Positions 6,924 to 15,125 of a DNA stretch of 64,000 nucleotides are shown here, in pieces. Origin of the DNA: Arthrobacter sp. EPSL27 (lineage in GTDB: Bacteria; Actinomycetota; Actinomycetes; Actinomycetales; Micrococcaceae). The stretch lies in the NCBI RefSeq assembly GCF_001512305.1, contig NZ_LNUT01000006.1:1-64000 (forward strand), read 5' to 3'. The notes beneath the pieces are model-generated. The model worked only from the letters and a program-made list of their open reading frames with translations. It did not search any database and had not been told where the DNA came from. The translations under genes and the position numbers were made by a program. The stretch's first letter is position 1. Every line of letters begins with the position of its first letter.

Positions 6924-8744
6924 ATGGCCGAGACGTGGATCCGGCTCCTCGGTCCGCCCAGGATCGAGTCCCCTGGCACCGCTCCCCCACAGCCCAAAGG
7001 CCGCAAAGCCTGGGCTGTGCTGGCCTACCTTGCCCTGCAGCCGGACGGCGTGAGCCGCGCCCGTACCGCCACCCTGCTGTTCCCCGACGCCGCGGACCCG
7101 CTGGGCGCACTGCGCTGGAACCTGTCCGAGCTGCGCCGCACCCTGCCCGGCGTCTCCATCACCGGCGACCCGCTGCGGCTGGCCGTCCTGCCGCCCTGGC
7201 GCTGCGACGCGCTGGAACTGGTGGGCGCGGTACCCCGCGGCACTGAGGATCCGCGGCGGTTCGAGGGCCAGCTGCTGGAGGGCCTCTCCTTCGCGGACAG
7301 CCCTGTCTTCGACTCCTGGCTGGCGGACCAGCGGTACCGGCTGGAGAACTGCGTCCAGTCGCTGCTGTACGAGGGGTCGCTGGCCGCCCTCGCCGCGGGC
7401 GCCCCGGCCGACGCCGTCGAACTCGCCTCCCGGGCGCTGCGCCGGGACCCGTTCCACGCGGACTGCACCGCCGTCCTGGTGAAGGCGCTCGTGGCCCTGG
7501 GCGAGCACCGGCGCGCGCGGGAGGAGGTCGCCAAATGCGCGGACCTCTACCACCGCGAGCTGGGCCTGCCGCTGCCGGCGGAGGTCCGCCGCGCGCTGTC
7601 CGATTCCGAGCCGGTGGCGGACCCCGAGCTGCACGCCACCGCGGCCACCGTCCGGTCCTACCTCGACGCCGGCAGCGCCTCCCTGTCCGCGGGCGCCGTC
7701 GACCGTGGCCTGGACCAGCTGCGGCTCGCCGTCGTCCTGGCCCAGCGCGCCGGGCAGCCCGCCCCGGACCGGCACCTGGTGGCGGAGTCGCTGGTGACAC
7801 TCGCCGGGGCGCTGATCCACCAGGCGGGCGGCCGCGGCGCCGAGGTGGCGGATTTCCTGCATCGGGCGCTGTCCGCGGAAGCGCCCGACGGCGTCTCCCG
7901 GACGGCCGCCGCGGCCCTCCGGGAACTGGGGTACTTGTCCGTCCAGCGCGGGGTGCCGGACCGGGCGGCCGGCTGGCTGGAGCGGGCCATGCACGCGGCG
8001 CAGGGAATCCCGGAGGAGCAGGCCCGGATCCTGGCGATCCAGGGCATGCTGGCCTCGGACACCGCGCACTACGGGGATGCGGTGGGGGCGTTCGTGGCGT
8101 CAGGCCGGCTGGCGCGGGAGGTCAGGAACCGCCGGCAGCAGGCGTTCAGCGACGCGCTGCTGGGCCGGGTCCACCTGCTGCGCGGGGACCTGGAGCTGGC
8201 GGCGGCCGCGCTGGACCGGGCGCTGGCCGGGGTCGCGGCGGAGCACTGGACGGCGTTCGAGCCGTTTGTTGCCGGGGTGCGGGGCGAGGTCTACCTCGCT
8301 GCGGGCCGGCTGGAGGAGGCGGCGTCCCTGATCGACCGGGCGTGGGTGATGGCCGAGCTGGCCGGGGACCACTGCTACCTAGCGCTGGCTGCGGGCGGCG
8401 AGGCCCGGCTGTTCCTGGCGCACGGCGACCTGGCGGCCGCGGAGCACTGGATCGACCGGGGGCTGGAGCCCAAGCCGTGGTACCTCTGGTACACAGCCCG
8501 GCTGCTGGACGCCGCGGCGGAGGTCTTCCTCGCCGCGGGGTCCCCGCGGGCCCAGGGGTTCGTGGACCGGCTGGCGGCGCTGGCCAGCCGGAGCGGGATG
8601 CGGGAGTTCGCGGTGCGGGCGCTGTCGCACCGGGCGGCGCTCGGGGACGAAGCCGCGGCGCAGGCCGTGCCGTGGCTGGCGAAGGAGATCGACAACCCGG
8701 CGCTGACGGCGTTCCTGGCGGAGCGACACCGAGTTTCACTCTAG
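6924..8744 (+). CDS. SARP/BTAD-type transcriptional activator with TPR-like repeats
   Basis: A 606-residue regulator. Residues 1-80 are an OmpR-like winged helix (WIRLLGPPRIE ... RKAWAVLAYLALQPDGVSRA ... DPLGALRWNLSELRRTL). Residues about 100-250 match a bacterial transcriptional activation domain (ADAVELASRALRRDPFHADC ... LGEHRRAREEVAKCADLYHRELG). The remaining ~350 residues are Ala/Leu-rich helical hairpins like TPR repeats (AAGWLERAMHAAQG, AAAALDRALAG, AASLIDRAWVMAELAG). No NB-ARC motif is present, unlike large SARPs. Its target is unknown: no secondary-metabolite genes lie nearby. The gene is separated from its neighbours and probably transcribed alone. Confidence 0.85.
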   Translation: MAETWIRLLGPPRIESPGTAPPQPKGRKAWAVLAYLALQPDGVSRARTATLLFPDAADPLGALRWNLSELRRTLPGVSITGDPLRLAVLPPWRCDALELVGAVPRGTEDPRRFEGQLLEGLSFADSPVFDSWLADQRYRLENCVQSLLYEGSLAALAAGAPADAVELASRALRRDPFHADCTAVLVKALVALGEHRRAREEVAKCADLYHRELGLPLPAEVRRALSDSEPVADPELHATAATVRSYLDAGSASLSAGAVDRGLDQLRLAVVLAQRAGQPAPDRHLVAESLVTLAGALIHQAGGRGAEVADFLHRALSAEAPDGVSRTAAAALRELGYLSVQRGVPDRAAGWLERAMHAAQGIPEEQARILAIQGMLASDTAHYGDAVGAFVASGRLAREVRNRRQQAFSDALLGRVHLLRGDLELAAAALDRALAGVAAEHWTAFEPFVAGVRGEVYLAAGRLEEAASLIDRAWVMAELAGDHCYLALAAGGEARLFLAHGDLAAAEHWIDRGLEPKPWYLWYTARLLDAAAEVFLAAGSPRAQGFVDRLAALASRSGMREFAVRALSHRAALGDEAAAQAVPWLAKEIDNPALTAFLAERHRVSL

Positions 8745-8761
8745 GTTTTTGCACAGCCGGG

Positions 8762-8800
8762 TTAACAAAAAGCAGGGCCCGTCCGAAGACGGGCCCTGCT
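8762..8800 (-). terminator. Strong rho-independent terminator of the cold-shock gene
   Basis: On the minus strand a perfect 13-bp stem (8788-8800 with 8771-8783) closes on a TTCG tetraloop and is followed by TTTTTG. It lies 32 bases past the csp stop codon. It also ends the gap between this gene and the convergent BTAD regulator. Confidence 0.93.
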
Positions 8801-8831
8801 CGAAACCTAACGGTCCCGGATCTCTAGGAAA

Positions 8832-9035
8832 TTAGAGAGCCTGGATGTTGGTAGCCTGGGGACCCTTGGGGCCCTGCTCGGTTTCGAAGGAGACCTTCTG
8901 GTTCTCTTCGAGGGAGCGGAAGCCGGAGGAGTTGATCGCGGAGTAGTGCGCGAAAACGTCCTGCGAGGAGTCATCGGGGGAAATGAAGCCGAAGCCCTTT
9001 TCAGCGTTAAACCATTTGACGGTACCAGTAGCCAT
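8832..9035 (-). CDS. cspA: Cold-shock protein, CspA family
   Basis: A 67-residue single-domain OB-fold protein with both RNA-binding motifs, KGFGFI (RNP1, residues 13-18) and VFAHYS (RNP2, near 27-32). Length and sequence are typical for actinobacterial CspA-type RNA chaperones that melt structured mRNA, often made constitutively. An AAGGAC box precedes the ATG. Upstream are about 150-250 bases without a gene before the divergent AraC gene; long structured leaders are common for csp genes, but no specific thermosensor can be shown here. Confidence 0.97.
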   Translation of the reverse strand: MATGTVKWFNAEKGFGFISPDDSSQDVFAHYSAINSSGFRSLEENQKVSFETEQGPKGPQATNIQAL

Positions 9036-9270
9036 TATTTTTGTCCTTCGTGAAGGTGGAGGAAAAGTCCCGACTTTCGGGTCCTCCGGTGTGGGGTGCT
9101 CAAAACCGCTGCTTCAGAAGAACACGGGCTTTCGACCGTGCGTACTGCCTGAACTACGAACTGCATAAACACAACAACAGGTTCCACACTACAGGAGATT
9201 TGCGGGCTGCTTTACCACAGGGCATTCGAGGCGCCGCCCGCGGGGCGCTGACCGGCGGCTCGTCCGGACC

Positions 9271-9282
9271 TACAATGGCCGC
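9271..9282 (+). promoter_or_regulatory. Leaderless -10 box of the AraC-type gene
   Basis: TACAAT at 9271-9276 ends six bases before the ATG at 9283, a spacing that implies a leaderless transcript. Confidence 0.6.
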
Positions 9283-9705
9283 ATGACACCGCAGGAGCTG
9301 GCCAACCTGGCGCACCTTCGCCGGGCCCGCGACCTGATCGACCGCGACTACGCCCTCCCGCTGGACGTGCCCACCATGGCCGCCGGCGCCCTCATGTCGC
9401 CCGCGCATTTCTCCCGGCAGTTCAAGGCGGCCTACGGCGAGACCCCGTACAACTACCTCATGACCCGGCGGATTGAACGTGCCATGGCACTGCTGCGGGC
9501 CGGGGCGAGCGTGACGGAGGCGTGCATGGAGGTGGGCTGTACGTCGCTGGGCTCGTTCAGTTCCCGGTTCACCGAGATCGTCGGCATGCCGCCGAGCGAG
9601 TACCGGGCCCGGGAGCACCATGCGGTGCAGGCCATGCCGCCCTGCATCGCCCGGCTGCGCACCCGGCCGCCGCGGACGCAGCGCGTCCAATCTGAGCAGG
9701 ATTGA
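9283..9705 (+). CDS. Short AraC family transcriptional regulator
   Basis: A 140-residue protein made almost only of the double helix-turn-helix AraC domain: first HTH near 20-50 (LPLDVPTMAAGALMSPAHFS, RQFKAAYGETPYNYL), second near 60-105 (RRIERAMALLRAG, VTEACMEVGCTSLGSFSSRF, GMPPSEYR). There is no N-terminal ligand-binding domain. This short type is very often found directly upstream of a glyoxalase-fold (VOC) gene in Actinobacteria, as here (gap 38 bases), and is expected to control it. The start follows a leaderless promoter. Confidence 0.9.
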   Translation: MTPQELANLAHLRRARDLIDRDYALPLDVPTMAAGALMSPAHFSRQFKAAYGETPYNYLMTRRIERAMALLRAGASVTEACMEVGCTSLGSFSSRFTEIVGMPPSEYRAREHHAVQAMPPCIARLRTRPPRTQRVQSEQD

Positions 9706-9730
9706 AGAAGCACCCCCGCAGCGGCGCGCC

Positions 9731-9743
9731 TAGCGTGGAGGGC
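9731..9743 (+). promoter_or_regulatory. Possible leaderless -10 box of the VOC gene
   Basis: TAGCGT at 9731-9736 lies seven bases before the ATG at 9744, in the gap behind the AraC gene. It suggests that the VOC gene has its own promoter, controllable by AraC, in addition to read-through. Confidence 0.45.
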
Positions 9744-10145
9744 ATGAACATTTCACTGCAGTACGCACAAATTACCGTCAACGATCTCGACGAGTCGCTC
9801 GCGTTCTACCGGGACGCGCTGGGCCTGGAGGTGCGGAACGACGTCGGCTCCGACGGCCAGCGCTGGGTCACCTTGGGCAGCGCGGCCCAGCCGGACCTGG
9901 AGCTGGTGCTGTCCGAGCCGCATGCCGGCCGTTCCAAGGACGACGGCGACGCCCTCCAGCAGCTGCTGGTCAAGGGCGCGCTTCCCATCCAAGTGTTCCG
10001 CACCGACGATCTGGATGCCACGTTCGAGGCGGTCCGGGCCGCCGGCGCCGAGGTCCTGCAGGAACCCATCGTCCAGCCGTGGGGCCCTCGCGACTGCGCG
10101 TTCCGCGACCCGTCCGGGAACATGGTCCGGTTTAACCAGGCCTGA
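9744..10145 (+). CDS. VOC family protein (glyoxalase/bleomycin-resistance fold)
   Basis: A 133-residue protein with two beta-alpha-beta-beta-beta modules of the vicinal oxygen chelate fold. Recognisable are the opening QYAQITVNDLDESLAFYRDA, LGLEVRNDVGSDGQRWVTLG, and the closing block WGPRDCAFRDPSGNMVRFNQ. The first histidine of many metal-binding VOC enzymes is Gln (QYAQITV) here, so metal use is uncertain. The substrate is not known. The start at 9744 gives the conserved N-terminus. The 3' end overlaps the convergent gene on the minus strand by 14 bases. Confidence 0.88.
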   Translation: MNISLQYAQITVNDLDESLAFYRDALGLEVRNDVGSDGQRWVTLGSAAQPDLELVLSEPHAGRSKDDGDALQQLLVKGALPIQVFRTDDLDATFEAVRAAGAEVLQEPIVQPWGPRDCAFRDPSGNMVRFNQA

Positions 10146-10464
10146 CGGGGCCGGTCTCTGCGGGGAGTGCCGGGCCGGCTGCATACCCTGCGGCGATCTG
10201 CCGTTTGACCTGCTCCAGCTCGTCTTGGAGCAGGTCAACGGTGGCGCGGTATCTGTCGAAGTCCGCGGCCCTGCGCCGGGCGATGGCAAAGGCGATGCCG
10301 GCAGCGAGAACGGCCAGCGGAAACGAGGCCAGCAGCGCCCAACCGGAGGCGGCGAAGAAGTCGAGCGCCACGGGAAGTGCCTGCTTGAAGGCCAGGAACT
10401 CGTTCACGCCGCCCACCACACCATTGAGGGCGGAGTCGAGGGGGCCCAGGAACTGACCGATCAT
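10132..10464 (-). CDS. Small membrane protein with a coiled-coil tail, unknown function
   Basis: A 110-residue protein. Residues 1-35 are amphipathic (FLGPLDSALNGVVGGVNEFL), residues 40-62 form a single membrane segment (ASGWALLASFPLAVLAAGIA), and residues 68-92 are a charged helix with heptad character (DRYRATVDLLQDELEQVKRQ). The tail is Pro/Ala-rich. It overlaps the upstream 82-residue gene by four bases (ATGA, 10461-10464), so the two form a coupled operon. A very long antisense frame continues beyond this start through the acyltransferase gene, but it is a shadow. No known family is recognised. Confidence 0.6.
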   Translation of the reverse strand: MIGQFLGPLDSALNGVVGGVNEFLAFKQALPVALDFFAASGWALLASFPLAVLAAGIAFAIARRRAADFDRYRATVDLLQDELEQVKRQIAAGYAAGPALPAETGPVRPG

Positions 10465-10709
10465 CGGCGTCCCGGAAAACGACGGTGCGCTGAGCGGCGG
10501 CTCTCCCCCGGACCAGCGGGCGTCATTGAATGGTTCAGGACGTAGATGCCGGCGCCCGCGTTCAAGGCTGCGAAGAGCAGGACGGAACCCAGCGCAGTCC
10601 AGTGAAGCCTGGCGGGACGCCAGATGCCGGCCACCAGCGCGAAGGCGGCGGCTGCAACCCAGGAATAGGTGCTGAGTTCGTCGCGGCTCAGGCCGCCCAG
10701 TAGATCCAA
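10461..10709 (-). CDS. Small two-segment membrane protein, unknown function
   Basis: An 82-residue protein with two hydrophobic segments (TYSWVAAAAFALVAGIW and LHWTALGSVLLFAALNAGAG) and a basic tail. The TTG start at 10709 has a purine-rich GGGAA box ahead of it. It is the first gene of a two-gene unit with the coiled-coil membrane protein. A GTTGG-TT-CCAAC inverted repeat lies at 10732-10743, just upstream, and may be an operator. No family is recognised. Confidence 0.5.
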   Translation of the reverse strand: MDLLGGLSRDELSTYSWVAAAAFALVAGIWRPARLHWTALGSVLLFAALNAGAGIYVLNHSMTPAGPGESRRSAHRRFPGRR

Positions 10710-10731
10710 GGAAATTCCCTGCCCCCTTCAG

Positions 10732-10743
10732 TTGGAACCAACG
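10732..10743. promoter_or_regulatory. GTTGG/CCAAC inverted repeat, possible operator
   Basis: The perfect inverted repeat GTTGGAACCAAC lies between the small-membrane-protein pair and the acyltransferase gene, about 20 bases ahead of the TTG start at 10709. Binding protein unknown. Confidence 0.3.
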
Positions 10744-10805
10744 CGTGGTCCGGTCGCAGGCGAGCCTACCCCAGCAGTGCCTCCCCCGGCTGCCGGTGCG
10801 CCCGG

Positions 10806-12014
10806 TTAGCGGGAGCTGGCACCGGCGTACTCCCGGCCGGCCGGAGTCGGTACCGTGCCTGCGGGCCGCGGGATGGCCGGGCTGTCCGCCGGAGCGTCCC
10901 GCCGGGCCCGGCGCTCCAAGGCGCGCCCGGCGGCGATCGAGACCCGGTGGGCGGGCTGCTCCACGAAGCGGTAGAACAGCTCGGCGGCCCCGAACGAGGC
11001 CACTGCGGCGACGGCGAGCGCCAGCGGCAGCGAGACGGACCGCAGCAGGGTGACGCAGGCCAGGATGACCGGCAGGTGCACCAGGTAGAGGCTGAAGGAG
11101 ATCTTGCCCAGCCACTGGGCCGCGGCCGTGTCCCCCAGCTTCTTCGCCGGGGAGGTCAGCAGGAACACCAGCACAAGCAGCGTCGAACCCACGGTGATAA
11201 GCGCCTCGACGCCGGGCACGGGCTCGCCGCGGCTGATCCACTCGGCGTTGGCCAGGAGCAGCCCCGCGGCCGTGACCGGAAGCCAGACGAGGCGGGGCCA
11301 GCGCCGGGTCAGGTCGCGGATCCGGTCCCGCTCGACGCCAAGGATGGCGCCGATGGCGAAAATCGGGAGGTAGATCAGCCAGTCGGCATTCAGCACGGCC
11401 CCCGTAACGGCCAGCGCCAGGACTGCCCCGAGCTTCAGGTGCCAGAAGCGCCGCCAGCGGAGCGCCACGAAAACGTACAGCGGAAGCAGCAGGGAGAACG
11501 CGATCTCCCAGCGCAGCGTCCACAGCGGGGTGTTGACGGTGCTGGCTCCGAGCAGCAGCAGGCTGTCCTTCGCGACGCGGCCCAGGGTGGGGTCCACCAC
11601 GAACATGTCCGCCCAGATGCTCTGCAGCGGCGACTCCGTGCGGGGAATCATTATGATCAGCGCCGCCGCGACGGCTAGGGAGGCCCAGGCCGGGAGGTAC
11701 AGGCGGAGCAGGCGTTTGGCGTAGTACGGCGCCCAGCTCCTGCGCGGTCCGGCCTTGGTGAATGGCAGGATCAGCACAAAGCCGGAGAGCACAAAGAAGA
11801 CGTGGACCGCCGGCGTGCCGTTCCAGAGGAGGTGCAGCGGCGAAAACACGGCCCAGTCCGCCGCGGCGCTGAGCGGCGCGGCCCGGTCCTCGGAGACGAC
11901 TTTTCCGATTCCGGGCAGGACGGAGAGCAGATGGCACGCGACCACCACCAGCGCGGCGATCCCGCGGAGGCCGTCCAATTGCGTGACTCGTGTGTGACCA
12001 GACTGGTTCGGCAT
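10806..12014 (-). CDS. Acyltransferase family 3 (OafA/YrhL-like) membrane protein
   Basis: A 402-residue membrane protein with about ten segments. It opens with the family signature TQLDGLRGIAALVVVACHLL, whose RG and His are conserved in acyltransferase-3 enzymes, followed by FFVLSGFVLILPF and YYAKRLLRLYLPAW. These proteins move acetyl or other acyl groups from inside the cell onto sugars of polysaccharides, lipids or glycosides at the outer face. The C-terminal ~45 residues are a charged Pro/Ala-rich cytoplasmic tail. The substrate is unknown and no polysaccharide cluster is nearby. It is divergent from the TfoX-like gene at 12168. Confidence 0.9.
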   Translation of the reverse strand: MPNQSGHTRVTQLDGLRGIAALVVVACHLLSVLPGIGKVVSEDRAAPLSAAADWAVFSPLHLLWNGTPAVHVFFVLSGFVLILPFTKAGPRRSWAPYYAKRLLRLYLPAWASLAVAAALIIMIPRTESPLQSIWADMFVVDPTLGRVAKDSLLLLGASTVNTPLWTLRWEIAFSLLLPLYVFVALRWRRFWHLKLGAVLALAVTGAVLNADWLIYLPIFAIGAILGVERDRIRDLTRRWPRLVWLPVTAAGLLLANAEWISRGEPVPGVEALITVGSTLLVLVFLLTSPAKKLGDTAAAQWLGKISFSLYLVHLPVILACVTLLRSVSLPLALAVAAVASFGAAELFYRFVEQPAHRVSIAAGRALERRARRDAPADSPAIPRPAGTVPTPAGREYAGASSR

Positions 12015-12167
12015 CTACCCCATGTTACCAGTTCGTTACATTGCGTTCCCGGCAGGACCGTCCCTGCGGCCGCCGGAAACACCTCCCGCACGGGCCATCT
12101 GTACCGTGCGCACCGCCGGGCATATCCTGCAGGAAGGCACACCGATCAGCAGCTTCCGGAGGTACCC

Positions 12168-12557
12168 ATGGACATGCCCAAAGCGTCCGACGCCGACAAG
12201 GAGCACTTCCGCTCGGTGGTCCCGGACCACCCAAGTGTGGTGATCAAGCCGATGTTCGGGAATCTCGGCGCGTTCGTGAACGGCAACATGTTCGCCGGCC
12301 TGTTCGGTCCCACCGTCGGGGTGAAACTGGCAGAGGCGGACAAGGAACTGCTCGAGAGCACCGAGCGGACCGTCCCGTTTGGCCCGCCCGAGCGCCCGAT
12401 GGGCGGCTACACCGGGTTGCCGGAGGTCTGGAACGCCGAAGGCGACGGCGATGACGCCCGCGCCAAGGCGTGGGTGGAGAAGGCCTTCGAGCACGTGGCC
12501 ACTCTCCCGCCGAAGGCGCCGAAAGCCGCCAGGGCGCCCAAGGCTCCGAAGGACTAG
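12168..12557 (+). CDS. TfoX/Sxy N-terminal domain protein
   Basis: A 129-residue protein carrying only the TfoX N-terminal domain: VVIKPMFGNLGAFVNGNMFAG... 'VGVKLAEADKELLE' and 'FGPPERPMGGYTGLPEVW', the usual FG-x-x-G-x-F and glycine-rich blocks, then a Lys/Pro/Ala-rich tail (PPKAPKAARAPKAPKD). In gamma-proteobacteria full-length TfoX controls competence; single-domain actinobacterial relatives have no assigned role. The start follows a clear GGAGG (12158-12162). The stop is two bases before the monooxygenase start, so the two are probably one operon. Confidence 0.87.
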   Translation: MDMPKASDADKEHFRSVVPDHPSVVIKPMFGNLGAFVNGNMFAGLFGPTVGVKLAEADKELLESTERTVPFGPPERPMGGYTGLPEVWNAEGDGDDARAKAWVEKAFEHVATLPPKAPKAARAPKAPKD

Positions 12558-12559
12558 CC

Positions 12560-13825
12560 ATGGCCTCCCCCGACGCCGGCCCGGTCCGTGAGGTGGACAC
12601 CCTGGTGATCGGCGCGGGACAGGCCGGCCTCGCCACCAGCTACTGGCTGACCCGGAACGGCGTCGAACATGAGCTGCTGGAACGGCGGGACGCACTGGGC
12701 GGCGCCTGGCAGGACCGGTGGGACTCGTTCTACTTGAACACGCCCAACTTCGGGTTCCTGCTGCCGGAGCTGACCTATAACGGCCCGGAGCCGGACGCCT
12801 TCCTCCCCCGCGACGAGGTGATCGCACTTTTCCGCGACTACGCCGCGAGGATCAAGGCGCCGGTCCGGCTGGGCACGGAGGTGACCCGGGTCGGCGTCGC
12901 CGGCGGGCGTTTCAGAGTGGAGACCACACAGGGCCGCTGGCAGGCCCGGAACGTGGTCCTCGCGAACGGCGCCTTCCAGGTCCCGCGGATCCCGCCGGCC
13001 GCCGTCGGGCTTCCGGGGCACCTCCGCCAACTGCACAGCCACGCCTACCGCAACCCGCGGCAGCTGCCCGGCGGCGCCGTGCTGGTGGTGGGCACCGGGC
13101 AGTCCGGCGGGCAGATCACCGAGGACCTGCTCGACGCCGGCCGGCAGGTCCACCTGTCCGTCTCGTCCTGCCCTGAGGCTCCGCGGCGCTACCGCGGCCG
13201 GGACGTTTACCACTGGATCCTGCAGCTGAACCTGCACGGTCCGGACTACGGCCTCAACGGCCTCCAGGCGGACCAGCTCCCCTCCCCGGCCGCGCGCTTT
13301 ATGTGCAACCCGCTGATCTCGGGCAACGGTGGCGGCCACAGCATCCACGTGCGGGACCTGGGCCGCCGGGGCGTCCGGCTGCACGGGCGGTTTGAAGGAA
13401 CGGACGACGGCGTTCTCGTCTTCAGCGACGACCTCCCCGCACGCCTGGCCCTGGTGGAGGCCGGGTTCAGGCAGCGGCTGGGGCGGATGGCCGACGCCTA
13501 CATCGCCGCGGCCGGCGTCGACGCCCCGCCCGCCGAGCGTCCTCCGGCAGATGACTGGCTGCCGGCGGACTCCGGGGCGCGGCTCAACCTGGACGCAGTG
13601 GGGGTCACGTCGGTCATCTGGGCCACCGGGTACGGCCTGGACTTCGGCTTCCTTGACGTGCCGGTGCTGGACGCGTGGAACTACCCGCGGCACAGCCGCG
13701 GCGTCACGGAGGTCCCGGGCCTCTACGCCGTGGGCCTGCCCTGGCTCACCAAGCACCTCTCCGCCACGCTGTCCGTGGTGGGCGACGACGCGGAGTTTGT
13801 GGCCGGGCACATCGCGGCCCGGTGA
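12560..13825 (+). CDS. Flavin-dependent monooxygenase (FMO/CzcO-like NAD(P)/FAD oxidoreductase)
   Basis: A 421-residue two-dinucleotide enzyme. The FAD-binding GxGxxG is at residues 18-23 (GAGQAG), followed by ERRDALGGAWQDRW; the NADPH-binding second site is VVGTGQSGGQ near 177-186. An ATGYG block (near 357) precedes the C-terminal domain, as in flavin monooxygenases. The family puts one oxygen atom into small organic substrates or oxidises halides and metals' ligands; the substrate here is open. Start selection: ATG at 12560 two bases behind the TfoX stop, giving the conserved N-terminus; an earlier in-frame start at 12470 would lie inside that gene. Convergent with the lipase gene. Confidence 0.88.
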   Translation: MASPDAGPVREVDTLVIGAGQAGLATSYWLTRNGVEHELLERRDALGGAWQDRWDSFYLNTPNFGFLLPELTYNGPEPDAFLPRDEVIALFRDYAARIKAPVRLGTEVTRVGVAGGRFRVETTQGRWQARNVVLANGAFQVPRIPPAAVGLPGHLRQLHSHAYRNPRQLPGGAVLVVGTGQSGGQITEDLLDAGRQVHLSVSSCPEAPRRYRGRDVYHWILQLNLHGPDYGLNGLQADQLPSPAARFMCNPLISGNGGGHSIHVRDLGRRGVRLHGRFEGTDDGVLVFSDDLPARLALVEAGFRQRLGRMADAYIAAAGVDAPPAERPPADDWLPADSGARLNLDAVGVTSVIWATGYGLDFGFLDVPVLDAWNYPRHSRGVTEVPGLYAVGLPWLTKHLSATLSVVGDDAEFVAGHIAAR

Positions 13826-13869
13826 CCGGGCTGCGCGCCGCCGTCGCGCCGCCGTCGCGCCGGCGCCGG

Positions 13870-14718
13870 CTAGAGGCAGGCGGGCTGGAAGGCCGGATCG
13901 GCGGGGCCTGCGGCCTGTCCCAGGGCGTGGGCCACGAACTGGTGCACCACGGGGTCGTTCGGGGTCTGGTCGTGTTCGAAGACATCGGCCGGGCACTTGT
14001 CCTGGATGGTGATATTGGTGACCGTCCGGGCCGGGCCGCTGAGGAACTGGCTGTTGTAGGGGATCACCACTTCGTCGTAGACCGTGGAGAGGACGGTGTA
14101 GGACGGTCCGGCCACGGTGTCGCCGATGGAGTTGAGCTGCTGCATGAAGGCGGACCCGGCCTGCTGGTCGGCGCAGGACGCACAGTTCACGAGGGAGAAG
14201 TCCGGAGGCGGAAGGAACCCCGGCGGCGGAACGATCACGCCTTTGGTGCCGTGGTTGGAGGGGGCGATGCCCACCAGGTGATGGACGTTCTTGGCGCCGC
14301 CCAGGAAGCCCATGTAGTAGCGGGGCATCATGCCGCCCTGGCTGTGGCCCACCAAATCCACTTTCTTGGCCCCGGTGGCAGCCATGACCGCGTCCACGAA
14401 CGGGGCGAGCTCCTTCGCCGATTCGGCCACCGGTGCGGTGGCGTACACGCCGTTCGTCTCGCCGTAGTTGAGGGCGAACACGCAGTACCCCTTGCTCTTC
14501 AGGTACGGAGAGAGGGTGGACCAGTTCTTGGCCATGCTCTCGAAGGTCCCCGGCACCAGGATCACAGGGTACGGGTGCTCGGCGGACGGCTTGCAGGTCC
14601 AGTCGTTCGCGCCGGGCGGGGCAATATCAAGAGTGCCTGCCTGGGCGGGGGCCGCCGTCAGCGAGGCGGCCAGGACAGCGGCGGCGGCAATGGACAGGGT
14701 TCTGGTGAGCAGCGACAT
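13870..14718 (-). CDS. Secreted lipase / alpha-beta hydrolase
   Basis: A 282-residue exported enzyme. Residues 1-27 are a Sec signal peptide ending APAQA-GT. The mature part has the oxyanion region ILVPGTFESM, the nucleophile elbow GHSQGG with Ser126, a likely Asp in the DEVVIPY loop and a late His in DPVVHQFVAHAL. Cys pairs (TCKPS, CASC, DKCPAD, AC at the end) fit disulfides in an extracellular protein. It belongs to the actinobacterial secreted triacylglycerol lipase (lipase class 2/EstA-like) type. An upstream divergent region with two palindromes may hold its control sites. Substrate chain length cannot be inferred. Confidence 0.9.
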   Translation of the reverse strand: MSLLTRTLSIAAAAVLAASLTAAPAQAGTLDIAPPGANDWTCKPSAEHPYPVILVPGTFESMAKNWSTLSPYLKSKGYCVFALNYGETNGVYATAPVAESAKELAPFVDAVMAATGAKKVDLVGHSQGGMMPRYYMGFLGGAKNVHHLVGIAPSNHGTKGVIVPPPGFLPPPDFSLVNCASCADQQAGSAFMQQLNSIGDTVAGPSYTVLSTVYDEVVIPYNSQFLSGPARTVTNITIQDKCPADVFEHDQTPNDPVVHQFVAHALGQAAGPADPAFQPACL

Positions 14719-15125
14719 GGAAACCTCTTTGTTCGTGTGTCAGCGGGTGGTGCCAGATGGTGATCTTGTGCAGCCGGAAGGGGCCGCGGTCCTAAATGCT
14801 AGGCACCGCGGACCCCGCTCCGGCCACGGGTTTGCACGGATGTGCACGAAACAACGGGTTCGCGGACGGGCCCAGCCCGCTCGCGAATGCCGCCCGTCCG
14901 ACACCCAAAGCTACTGGTCAGTAGCTTGTTGTCGTCCCGCAAAACTGTCGGGGCACAGCCGCGAGCGTTTGCACAAACGTTCAGTCCCGGCCTGCGGCTT
15001 ATGCCACCCGCGAGCCTCGCTTGCCCCTTGGCCTTCTGGCCGGTGATGATGTGGCGTAGCGCGACGCGCGACCGGCTCGGGGCGTGGGGATCCCTCAGTT
15101 GGCATAGCGCCCCAGAAGGCTTTCG
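14719..15125. promoter_or_regulatory. Divergent control region with two palindromes
   Basis: About 400 bases between the lipase (minus) and the NERD-type gene (plus) without a convincing gene. It contains a perfect palindrome with a two-base centre, AAGCTACTGGTCAGTAGCTT (14908-14927), and the inverted repeat CGTTTG-CA-CAAACG (14966-14979). Both resemble operator sites for dimeric regulators. Neither has a T-tract, so they are not terminators for the flanking genes. Confidence 0.6.

Noticed and set aside
6588..8069. 493-residue minus-strand open frame across the BTAD regulator
   Set aside because: It is antisense to a well-supported gene with good codon bias. Only its last 64 codons, with own start and membrane segment, are kept as a gene.
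10465..11937. Long minus-strand frame running upstream of the 110-residue membrane protein
   Set aside because: It overlaps the acyltransferase gene on the same strand in another frame and is Arg/Pro/Ala-rich without family text.
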